A stretch of DNA of 64,000 bases from Alloyangia pacifica (GTDB taxonomy: Bacteria; Pseudomonadota; Alphaproteobacteria; Rhodobacterales; Rhodobacteraceae). Made by a program: the position numbers and the translations under genes. This document shows positions 8,545 to 15,956 of this stretch, one piece after another. The notes beneath the pieces are model-generated. The model did not search any database, was not told where the DNA came from, and saw only the letters and a list, made by a program, of their open reading frames with translations. How positions within the stretch are numbered: the stretch's first letter is position 1; each line of letters opens with the position of its first letter. The stretch spans positions 1 to 64,000 of the forward strand of contig NZ_FOZW01000003.1 in NCBI RefSeq assembly GCF_900116195.1. Direction: 5' to 3'.

Positions 8545-8573
8545 TTGACGCGCCTCCGAGAAGACCGCCATCT
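8545..8573 (+). promoter_or_regulatory. Possible sigma-70-type promoter for the gamma-glutamyltransferase gene
   Basis: TTGACG (8545-8550) and CCATCT (8568-8573) are separated by 17 bp, about 50 bp upstream of the ATG at 8625. The -35 fits well and the -10 is weak. The same 13-mer, CCGCACTTGACGC, occurs upstream of the rhomboid gene at 21428-21440. Confidence 0.3.
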
Positions 8574-8624
8574 CTCTCGCAAAAGACAACCGGCACTTTG
8601 CACGACCGACAGGATACCCCGCGC

Positions 8625-10214
8625 ATGTTTGACTTCTTCTCCGCCCGACGCCCTAGCACGCTGGCTTCGCAGGCGATGATCGCCACCTCGCACCCGCTCT
8701 CGACCGCGGCCGGGATCGAGATCCTCTCGGCCGGCGGCTCGGCGGTCGATGCGGCCCTTGCCGCCGTGGCGGTGCAATGCGTTGTCGATCCGCTGATGAC
8801 CGGCATCGGCGGCGACTGCTTCGCGCTCTATGCGCCGAAGGGCGGCGAGGTGAAGGCGCTGAACGGCTCGGGCCGCGCCCCCGCTGCCGCCACGGTCGCA
8901 GCGCTGAAGGACGCGGGGCTCACCGACGAGATCCCGCAGACCAGCCCGCATTCGGTGACCATTCCCGGCGCGATCTCGGCCTGGTGCCTGCTGCACGCCG
9001 ACCATGGCACCATGCCGCTCGACCGGCTCTTCGCCCGCGCCATCGGCTATGCCGAGAACGGCTACGCCGTGACCCCGCGCGTGGCACAGGACTGGGCAGA
9101 GGAAGCCGCGCTGATCGGCGGTGACGAACATGCCGCCAAGGTCTTCCTGCCAAACGGCCGCGCACCCGTCGCGGGCGAACGCCACGCCCAGCCGCTGCTC
9201 GCCGACCGCCTGCGCGAGATTGCCGCGAAGGGGGCCGCGGGCTTCTATCAGGGCGAAACCGCCGCGAAGATGGCGGCGCATCTGCAATCGCTCGGCGGGC
9301 TGCACACCGTCGAGGACTTCCACGCGGCCACCGATGCGGCTTTCTGGACCGACCCGATCTCGGCCAGCTACGCCGGGCACGAGGTGGTCGAATGCCCGCC
9401 CAACGGCCAGGGCCTCGCCGCGCTGCTGATCCTGCGCATCCTGTCGAAGTTCGACATGGGCCGGCAGATGTCCGAGGCCGACCGCATCCACCTGCACGCC
9501 GAGGCCACCAAGCTCGGCTACCACCACCGTGACGCGCTGATCGGCGACCCGGCCAGCTGCCCGGACGTGGTCGAGACCCTGCTCTCGGACGAGGTGGTCG
9601 ACAAGCTCGCCGCGCGCATCGACATGTCCCGCGCGCTTCCACCTGCGCTCTGGGACGAGCCCGAGCACAAGGACACGATCTACCTCTGCGTCGTCGATGC
9701 CGAGGGCAACGCGCTCTCGTTCATCAACTCCATCTTCCACGGCTTCGGCTCCACCCGGCTCGACCCGGAAACCGGCGTGCTCTTCCACTCGCGCGGCGCG
9801 TCGTTCCGGCTGATCGACGGCCACCCCAACGCCATCGCCCCGAACAAGCGCCCGATGCACACGATCATCCCGGGCATGGTGCGCAAGGACGGCGAGGTCG
9901 TCATGCCCTTCGGCGTCATGGGCGGGCAGTACCAGGCAGCGGGCCATGCGGCCTTCCTGTCGGGCGTTCTGGATCTCGGCCTCGACCTGCAGGCGGCGAT
10001 GGACGCGCCGCGCAGCTTTGCGCACGGCGGCGAGCTGCAGATCGAACCGGGCGTCTCGGCCGAGGCCCGCGCCGAGCTGGAGAAACGCGGCCACAAGCTC
10101 AAGGTGATGACCAGCCCCATCGGCGGCAGCCAGGCGATCCGCATCAATACCGAGAGCGGCCTGCTCTCGGGCGGCAGCGACAGCCGCAAGGACGGCATGG
10201 CGCTCGGGTTCTGA
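8625..10214 (+). CDS. ggt: Gamma-glutamyltransferase family protein
   Basis: A 529-residue N-terminal-nucleophile hydrolase of the gamma-glutamyltranspeptidase family. Residues in SGGSAVDAA and DPLMTGIGGDCF are typical of the large subunit. The autoprocessing site is at HKDTIYLCVVDAEGN, where the Thr of KDT is the expected nucleophile. FGVMGGQYQAAGH and the C-terminal GGSDSRKDG(M)A belong to the small subunit. Members cleave gamma-glutamyl bonds of glutathione or related amides. No signal peptide is seen after the ATG at 8625, so this version may be cytoplasmic; the longer upstream frame is low-complexity. A strong terminator follows at 10238. Confidence 0.85.
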   Translation: MFDFFSARRPSTLASQAMIATSHPLSTAAGIEILSAGGSAVDAALAAVAVQCVVDPLMTGIGGDCFALYAPKGGEVKALNGSGRAPAAATVAALKDAGLTDEIPQTSPHSVTIPGAISAWCLLHADHGTMPLDRLFARAIGYAENGYAVTPRVAQDWAEEAALIGGDEHAAKVFLPNGRAPVAGERHAQPLLADRLREIAAKGAAGFYQGETAAKMAAHLQSLGGLHTVEDFHAATDAAFWTDPISASYAGHEVVECPPNGQGLAALLILRILSKFDMGRQMSEADRIHLHAEATKLGYHHRDALIGDPASCPDVVETLLSDEVVDKLAARIDMSRALPPALWDEPEHKDTIYLCVVDAEGNALSFINSIFHGFGSTRLDPETGVLFHSRGASFRLIDGHPNAIAPNKRPMHTIIPGMVRKDGEVVMPFGVMGGQYQAAGHAAFLSGVLDLGLDLQAAMDAPRSFAHGGELQIEPGVSAEARAELEKRGHKLKVMTSPIGGSQAIRINTESGLLSGGSDSRKDGMALGF

Positions 10215-10237
10215 GCCATCCCCACCGCAAGTTAAGG

Positions 10238-10264
10238 ACACCGCGCCCCCGGGCGCGGTGTTTT
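10238..10264 (+). terminator. Rho-independent terminator after ggt
   Basis: ACACCGCGCCC (10238-10248) pairs perfectly with GGGCGCGGTGT (10251-10261) across a 2-base loop, followed by a short T-tract. It lies 24 bp beyond the ggt stop. Confidence 0.8.
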
Positions 10265-10348
10265 CGTGTCCGTTGCCGGAAACTGCCCTCCCCATGCATG
10301 GCAGCCCTGCGCGGTGCCGCATTGAACGCTGCGCCCGCGACCCCTATC

Positions 10349-10379
10349 TGGACTGCAGTCCAAGAACCCCTCCGGGTTC
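10349..10379. promoter_or_regulatory. Palindrome TGGACTGCAGTCCA plus adjoining hairpin upstream of macA
   Basis: TGGACTGCAGTCCA (10349-10362) is a perfect 14-bp palindrome. GAACCC/GGGTTC (10364-10369 and 10374-10379) follows directly. The core GACTGCAGTC is identical to the core of the palindrome between the Bcr/CflA exporter and its TetR regulator (49731-49740), suggesting one repressor may act on both efflux loci. It lies about 165 bp upstream of the macA start. Confidence 0.5.
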
Positions 10380-10525
10380 AAGAGGCGGTGTCCGTTTCCA
10401 GCAGCGAGTATTTCTTCCGCGACCACTAGCGCGGAGACCTTAGGAGATTTCTGCGACGGGAATTCCGCCGCTGCCCGTGTAACCGCTTGGGAACGCCGCA
10501 AAGGGCAAGGCTTCAGGAGTCCGCA

Positions 10526-11725
10526 ATGAGCATTCGCAAGACAGGTCTGATCATCGGGGTGCTCACGCTCATCGGGGCGGGCGCGGGTTGGGCCTATCTC
10601 GACCGCACCTCCGAACCCGCCCAGGCCGCGCCACAGACCGTGGCCGTGACCCGCGCCACCGTGTCGAGCACCGTGCTCGCCACAGGGCTGATCGAGGCCA
10701 CCGACCTCGTTTCGGTCGGCGCCCGCACCTCTGGGCTGATCGAGGAGCTGGCGGTCGAGGTCGGGAGCGACGTGGCCCAAGGCGATCTGATCGCCCGCAT
10801 CGACTCGCTCGAACAGCAGAATTCCGTGGCGCAGGCCAAGGCCGAGCTGGCGCAGATCGAGGCCGAGATCGACAGCCAGACCGCCGAGATCCGCCAGGCC
10901 GAGCTGGACCTCGAACGCCAGCAGGGGCTGAACGCCAAGAAGCTCTCGGCCACCTCCGAGCTGGAGGCCGCCGAGGCGACGCTGGCGATGACCCGCGCCG
11001 GTCTGCAATCGCTCGAGGCGCAGCAGGCCCGCGCCGAGATCGCCGTCTCCTCGGCCGAGCTGGATCTCGAACGCACGAAGATCACCGCCCCCATCGACGG
11101 CACCGTTGTGGCCGTGGTCAACGGCGAGGGCACCACGGTGAACGCCTCCCAGGAGGCACCGACCATCGTCAAGCTGGCACAGCTGGACCGCATGGAGGTG
11201 AAGGCCGAGATCTCCGAGGCCGACGTGGTCAACGTGCAGCCCGGTCAGGAGGTGGAGTTCACCCTGCTCGGCGCGCCGGATCTGACCTATACCGCGACGC
11301 TGGCCTCGGTCGAACCCGCACCCTCGTCGATCAAGGACAGCGACGAGATCGATACCGACAGCGCGATCTACTACAATGCGCGGTTCACCGTCGACAACGA
11401 CGACAGGTTGCTGCGCATCGGCATGTCCGCGGACGTCACCATCTTCCTCGGTCGCGCCGAGGATGTGCCGACGCTGCCGCTTTCGCTGCTGCCCGCCAAG
11501 GGACGGGACGGGCTTTACCGGATCGAGGTGCCCGGCACCGGCGACCAACCGGAATTCCGCGAGATCAAGATCGGCCTGAAAGACGCGACACGCTTCGAAA
11601 TCCTCTCCGGCCTCGAGGCGGGAGAGCAGGTCATCTCCACGGGTGCGGCCCCAGCCCCCGCGACCGCGGGCTCCACCCGCAGCTCCGGCGGCCGTGGCGG
11701 TCCTCCGCCGATGATGGGCCTGTGA
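10526..11725 (+). CDS. macA: Efflux periplasmic adaptor (MacA-like)
   Basis: A 399-residue membrane-fusion protein: one N-terminal membrane anchor (LIIGVLTLIGAGAGWAYL), a lipoyl/biotinyl-like half (ASTGLIEATDLVSVGA region), a long helical hairpin at about 95-190 with many Glu/Gln/Ala heptads, the second lipoyl half ending in the KITAPIDGTVVAV motif, and beta-barrel and membrane-proximal domains. MacA-type adaptors link the MacB ATPase in the inner membrane to an outer-membrane channel. The start at 10526 has AGGAG 6 bp upstream; 13 codons of open frame precede it. macB begins 10 bp after its stop, so they form one operon. The C-terminus is a Gly/Ser/Pro-rich tail (RSSGGRGGPPPMMG). Confidence 0.88.
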   Translation: MSIRKTGLIIGVLTLIGAGAGWAYLDRTSEPAQAAPQTVAVTRATVSSTVLATGLIEATDLVSVGARTSGLIEELAVEVGSDVAQGDLIARIDSLEQQNSVAQAKAELAQIEAEIDSQTAEIRQAELDLERQQGLNAKKLSATSELEAAEATLAMTRAGLQSLEAQQARAEIAVSSAELDLERTKITAPIDGTVVAVVNGEGTTVNASQEAPTIVKLAQLDRMEVKAEISEADVVNVQPGQEVEFTLLGAPDLTYTATLASVEPAPSSIKDSDEIDTDSAIYYNARFTVDNDDRLLRIGMSADVTIFLGRAEDVPTLPLSLLPAKGRDGLYRIEVPGTGDQPEFREIKIGLKDATRFEILSGLEAGEQVISTGAAPAPATAGSTRSSGGRGGPPPMMGL

Positions 11726-11735
11726 GGTCCGCGCC

Positions 11736-13670
11736 ATGGCACTCATAGAGATTTCCGGCGTCGAGCGGTCTTTCACGGCAGGGGAACAGGTGGTGCGGGT
11801 GCTGCGCGGCATCGACCTTTCCATCGAGGCTGGCGAGATGGTCGCGATCATCGGTCAGTCCGGCTCGGGCAAGTCGACGCTGATGAACATCCTCGGCTGC
11901 CTCGACCGCCCCAGCGCCGGCAGCTACCGGTTCGACGGGCGCGACGTGCAGGCACTGAGCGATCTCGAACTTGCAGAGCTGCGCCGCGACCATTTCGGCT
12001 TCATCTTCCAGCGCTACCAGCTGATGGCCGAGCTGGATGCGGTGGGCAACGTCGAAATCCCCGCCATCTACCGCGGGGCCGCGCGCAAGGCGCGGCGCGA
12101 GCGGGCCAGGGACCTGCTCACCCGGCTCGGCCTCGGCGAGCGGCTCGGCAACAAGCCCGGCGCGCTTTCGGGCGGTCAGCAGCAGCGGGTCTCGGTGGCG
12201 CGGGCGCTGATCAACGGCGGCGAGGTGATCCTTGCAGACGAGCCCACCGGCGCGCTCGACAGCGCCTCGGGGGCCGAATTGATGAAGCTCCTGCGCGAAC
12301 TGCACGCAGAGGGGCACACGGTGATCCTCGTCACCCATGATCCGCAGATCGCCGAGGCCGCCGACCGGGTGATCGAGATCTCCGACGGCGAGATCGTTGC
12401 CGACACCCGCAAGCGGCCACACGCCGCCCCCGCCCGTGTCGGGACCGACCACCCCGCCGCTTCCGGCCTCGGCGCGCTTGCCGACCGGCTGCGCGAGGCC
12501 ACCCGCATGGCGCTGAAATCCATGTCGGCACACAAGCTGCGCTCGTTCCTCACCATGCTCGGGATCATCATCGGCATCACCTCGGTGGTCTCGGTGGTGG
12601 CACTCGGCAATGGCAGCCAGCAGACCGTGCTGGAAAACATCGCCTCGATCGGCACCTCGACCATCGACATCCGGCCCGGCACCGGCTTCGGCGACCGCCG
12701 GGCGAACCGCGTCGACACGCTGGTTGGCGGCGACGCCGACGCGCTGGCACCTCTGGACTTCGCCGCCTCAGTCTCCCCCGAGGTCTCTACCAGCGCCACG
12801 GTGATCCACGGCGGCACCAGCGCCTCGGCCTCGGTCAAGGGCGTCTCGGCGGGCTACTTCCAGCTCGGCGCCTACACGGTGACCGAGGGCGCCGCCTTCA
12901 CCGAGGCCGACCTTCAGGCCCGCGCTCAGGTCGCCGTGCTCGACAGCGACGCCGCCGAGACCTTCTTTGGCAGCGAAAGCCCCATTGGCGAGCGGGTGAT
13001 GATCGGCCGCGTCCCGCTGCAGGTGATCGGCGTGGTGACCTCCTCGGGCGCCAGCTTCGGGCCGCAGTCGATCAAGGTCTTCACCCCCTACACCACCGCC
13101 ATGGCCCGCATCACCGGCAGCCGCACGGTGGACTCGATCTCGGTGCAGGTGGCCGACGGCTACGACATGGCACAGGCCGAGGCCGAGATCACCGAGGTCC
13201 TGACCCGGCGCCACGGCAAGGTCGACTTCTTCCTGACCAACACGGACACGATCCGCGAGACCATCCAGAGCACCTCGAAGACCCTCACATGGCTGATCTC
13301 GGCCATCGCGCTGATCTCGCTCTTCGTCGGGGGCATCGGGGTGATGAACATCATGCTGGTCTCGGTCACCGAGCGCACCCGCGAGATCGGCATCCGCAAG
13401 GCGGTGGGCGCACGGCGCTCGGACATCACCGCGCAATTCCTGATCGAGGCGGTGCTGGTCTGCCTGATCGGCGGCGCGCTCGGCGTGGCGCTGGCCTACG
13501 GGCTGGGCGCGGTGCTGGGGGTGCTCGCCCCGTCGATGCGGCTGGTCTACTCGGGCGCGACGGTGGCCGCGGCCTTCGGCTCGGCGACGCTGATCGGGGT
13601 GATCTTCGGCTACCTGCCCGCCCGCTCGGCCGCCAAGCTCGACCCGGTGGTGGCGCTGTCGCGGGAGTGA
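11736..13670 (+). CDS. macB: MacB-type ABC transporter, fused ATPase and permease
   Basis: A 644-residue protein. Residues 1-225 form an ABC ATPase: Walker A GQSGSGKST, signature LSGGQQQRV, Walker B VILADEPTG and the H-loop VTHD. Residues 260-644 hold one membrane helix, a large periplasmic domain of about 200 residues and three C-terminal helices with the FtsX-like motif RTREIGIRKAVGA. This is the architecture of MacB, which drives export of macrolides, peptides or lipoprotein-like substrates from the periplasm. The pair lacks a TolC-type outer-membrane gene here, as is common. The substrate is unknown. Confidence 0.9.
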   Translation: MALIEISGVERSFTAGEQVVRVLRGIDLSIEAGEMVAIIGQSGSGKSTLMNILGCLDRPSAGSYRFDGRDVQALSDLELAELRRDHFGFIFQRYQLMAELDAVGNVEIPAIYRGAARKARRERARDLLTRLGLGERLGNKPGALSGGQQQRVSVARALINGGEVILADEPTGALDSASGAELMKLLRELHAEGHTVILVTHDPQIAEAADRVIEISDGEIVADTRKRPHAAPARVGTDHPAASGLGALADRLREATRMALKSMSAHKLRSFLTMLGIIIGITSVVSVVALGNGSQQTVLENIASIGTSTIDIRPGTGFGDRRANRVDTLVGGDADALAPLDFAASVSPEVSTSATVIHGGTSASASVKGVSAGYFQLGAYTVTEGAAFTEADLQARAQVAVLDSDAAETFFGSESPIGERVMIGRVPLQVIGVVTSSGASFGPQSIKVFTPYTTAMARITGSRTVDSISVQVADGYDMAQAEAEITEVLTRRHGKVDFFLTNTDTIRETIQSTSKTLTWLISAIALISLFVGGIGVMNIMLVSVTERTREIGIRKAVGARRSDITAQFLIEAVLVCLIGGALGVALAYGLGAVLGVLAPSMRLVYSGATVAAAFGSATLIGVIFGYLPARSAAKLDPVVALSRE

Positions 13671-13879
13671 TCTTGCGAGTAGCGCTGCGCGCGCCGGGCG
13701 GGCTGCTGCCCGCGGGATGGCGCTGCGACGAGCGAAGTGGGCGCGCTATGCTCGACAAACCGGTGCGACTTTCGACCACTTTGCGACGATGAAAAAGCGC
13801 CAGCCCGCCGGGACCGGCAGACGCTCGCCCGGTGCCTTCTGCTTGATTCCGGGCGCAGAAGCGCTCTGCTCCAACCGTT

Positions 13880-14740
13880 TTAGCGATAGGCTCCCGCCTC
13901 TTGGAGACGCTGCTCGAAGCGGGTGATGTTGGCCAGCGCCTCCCCGGACTGCACCACCATGCTCGCCACCAGCGCCTCGGCGAGGGCAAAGGTGCCTATC
14001 ATGCTCGGCAGCGGCTGGGGCCCGTGCATCTCGGGCAGCATCACCACGTCGGCCCCGCGCGCCAGCGGCCCCTTGGGATCGTCGGTGATGGCAATCGTCC
14101 GCGCGCCCTGCCGCAACGCCAGCTCATGCGCCGCGATGGTTTCGACCGAGTAGTGCCGGAAGCTGATCGACAGCACCACGTCCTCGGGCCCGGCCAGCGC
14201 GATACGGTCGCGGATGTCCCCCGGCGTGCCGGCGCGCGGCGCGAAATTGTCAAACGCCATGCGGGCGGTGTAGCCGAGGTAATCGGCGATGGCGTAGCAG
14301 CTGCGCACCCCCACCACGTAGACCTGCCGGGCCCCGAGCATCAGCCGTGCCGCCTTGTCGATCGCGTCCCGGCTCTCAGCGGTGAAGGCCGAGTCCAGAT
14401 TGCGATGCCCCGCCTCGCGGATCGCATCCAGCACCGAGGCGCTGTCCTTGCCCGACAGCTCCTCGGCGCGCTTGCCGTAGATCTCGCCGCCCTGCCGCAG
14501 CGCATCCTGAAAAGCGTTGCGGCAGGCCTCGTAGCCCGCGAATCCCAGCGCCTGCGACAGCCGCACGACCGTGTTCGCATTGGCCCCCGAGCGGTCCGCG
14601 AGGCCGCGCACGGAGTTCAGCGCAATCTCCTCCGGCTGGTCGGACGCCCAGCGCGCCAGCGCCGCGACCCGCGGCGTACCGCTGCGCCCAAGCTGGCGCA
14701 GGGCGCGGGCGAGATCGTCTAGGGAAGAAGGTGTCGGCAG
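13880..14740 (-). CDS. RpiR-family transcriptional regulator, probable CTG start
   Basis: RpiR-type regulator: N-terminal helix-turn-helix (ALNSVRGLADRSGANANTVVRLSQALGF) and C-terminal SIS sugar-phosphate-binding domain (VYVVGVRSCYAIADYLGY, VLSISFRHYS). The first ordinary start in frame is a GTG at 14611, which would remove most of the HTH. The frame continues upstream as recognisable family sequence (RVAALARWASDQPEEIAL) with no ATG, GTG or TTG. A CTG at 14740-14738 sits 5 bp after a strong GGGAGG (14746-14751 on the other strand) and gives 286 residues, the family's normal size. It is divergent from the TAXI transporter operon and so probably controls it. Confidence 0.8.
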   Translation of the reverse strand: MPTPSSLDDLARALRQLGRSGTPRVAALARWASDQPEEIALNSVRGLADRSGANANTVVRLSQALGFAGYEACRNAFQDALRQGGEIYGKRAEELSGKDSASVLDAIREAGHRNLDSAFTAESRDAIDKAARLMLGARQVYVVGVRSCYAIADYLGYTARMAFDNFAPRAGTPGDIRDRIALAGPEDVVLSISFRHYSVETIAAHELALRQGARTIAITDDPKGPLARGADVVMLPEMHGPQPLPSMIGTFALAEALVASMVVQSGEALANITRFEQRLQEAGAYR

Positions 14741-14803
14741 TTCGGCCTCCCGAGGTCTTTACGCACAGACATTTCGATTTAGGTGGTGGCGTTGGCCGGC
14801 GTG

Positions 14804-14849
14804 ATACATTTGTATTGTTTACCTTGACCCTACGCAATGAAATGTTTCA
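14804..14849. promoter_or_regulatory. Two 12-bp palindromes between rpiR-type gene and TAXI operon
   Basis: ATACATTTGTAT (14804-14815) and TGAAATGTTTCA (14838-14849) are inverted repeats with 5-bp arms and centres 34 bp apart, about three helical turns. They occupy the divergent promoter region. RpiR proteins commonly bind such palindromes, so these are candidate operators. Confidence 0.45.
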
Positions 14850-14897
14850 CTGACACGCGAGAGCCGAATCTCGGACCACTTCAGGGAGACACACCAC

Positions 14898-15869
14898 ATG
14901 ACCAAACCTCTGATCGGCGCGCTTGTTGCCGCCGCCACCGCGCTCGGCGCGAGCGCGGCGTCCGCACAGGAGCAGACCTTCATCTCGATCGGCACCGGCG
15001 GCGTGACGGGCGTCTACTATCCGACCGGCGGCGCGATCTGCCGTCTGGTGAACCGCGGCCGCTCCGAGCACGGCATCCGCTGCGGCGTCGAGTCGACCGG
15101 TGGCTCGGTGTTCAACATCAACGCGATCCGCGGCGGCGAACTGGAATTCGGTGTCGCCCAGTCGGACTGGCAGTACCACGCCTATAACGGCACCTCGCGC
15201 TTCGAGGAAACCGGCCCCTTCGAGGGCCTGCGCGCGGTGTTCTCGGTGCACCCCGAACCCTTCACCGTGGTCGCCCGCGCCGACGCCGGCATCAAGACCT
15301 TCGAGGACCTCAAGGGCAAGCGCGTCAACGTCGGCAACCCCGGCTCCGGCCAGCGCGGCACCATGGAAGTGCTGATGGAAAAGCTCGGCTGGACCATGGA
15401 CGACTTTGCCGTGGCTTCCGAACTGCAGGCGGCGGAACAGTCGCAGGCGCTCTGCGACAACAACATCGACGCCATGGTCTACACCGTCGGCCACCCGTCG
15501 GGCTCGATCCAGGAAGCCACCACCGCCTGCGATTCCGTGCTGGTCGAGGTCTCGGGCGAGGCGATCGACGAGCTGGTTGCCGACAACCCGTTCTACCGCA
15601 CCGCCACCATCCCCGGCGGCATGTACCGCGGCAATGACGAGGACGTGCACACCTTCGGCGTCGGCGCCACCTTCGTGACCTCCGAGGACGTGCCGGAAGA
15701 GGTCGTCTATCAGGTGGTCAAGGCGGTCTTCGACAACATCGACCAGTTCCGCGGCCTGCACCCGGCTTTCGCCAACCTCGACCCGGCCGAGATGGCCAGC
15801 GCCGGCCTCTCGGCGCCGCTGCACCCCGGGGCGGAGCGCTATTTCCAAGAAGCGGGCCTGATGGAGTAA
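14898..15869 (+). CDS. TAXI-type TRAP transporter solute-binding protein
   Basis: A 323-residue periplasmic protein with cleavable signal [18 protein letters not shown] ending ASAQE. The mature start [23 protein letters not shown] is the hallmark of the TAXI family. Also typical are [27 protein letters not shown] and [20 protein letters not shown] proteins deliver solutes, often glutamate-like or other organic acids, to a fused TRAP permease encoded downstream. ATG at 14898 with AGGGAG upstream. A hairpin-terminator follows its stop before the permease, a usual device for making more binding protein than permease. Confidence 0.92.
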   Translation: MTKPLIGALVAAATALGASAASAQEQTFISIGTGGVTGVYYPTGGAICRLVNRGRSEHGIRCGVESTGGSVFNINAIRGGELEFGVAQSDWQYHAYNGTSRFEETGPFEGLRAVFSVHPEPFTVVARADAGIKTFEDLKGKRVNVGNPGSGQRGTMEVLMEKLGWTMDDFAVASELQAAEQSQALCDNNIDAMVYTVGHPSGSIQEATTACDSVLVEVSGEAIDELVADNPFYRTATIPGGMYRGNDEDVHTFGVGATFVTSEDVPEEVVYQVVKAVFDNIDQFRGLHPAFANLDPAEMASAGLSAPLHPGAERYFQEAGLME

Positions 15870-15896
15870 GCCCGCGCGACAGCGTGTGACACCCGG

Positions 15897-15925
15897 CCCG
15901 GGCGCTGATCTAGCGCCCGGGCTTT
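15897..15925 (+). terminator. Intercistronic terminator/attenuator after the TAXI gene
   Basis: CCCGGGCGCT (15897-15906) pairs perfectly with AGCGCCCGGG (15912-15921) across a 5-base loop, followed by CTTT. Partial read-through would set the ratio of binding protein to permease. Confidence 0.7.
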
Positions 15926-15956
15926 CAAGGAAGGCGGCATCAGAGGGGCGCGCAGC

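Larger units (their letters stand above)
10215..10525. other. 311-bp intergenic region upstream of macAB
   Basis: It holds the ggt terminator (10238-10264), a perfect palindrome with adjoining hairpin (10349-10379), and the macA ribosome-binding site AGGAG (10515-10519). No small open frame with a credible start and composition was seen. Confidence 0.6.

Noticed and set aside
8247-10322. 691-residue minus-strand open frame across ggt
   Set aside because: Antisense to an intact gamma-glutamyltransferase and running into the terminator and neighbouring methyltransferase gene.
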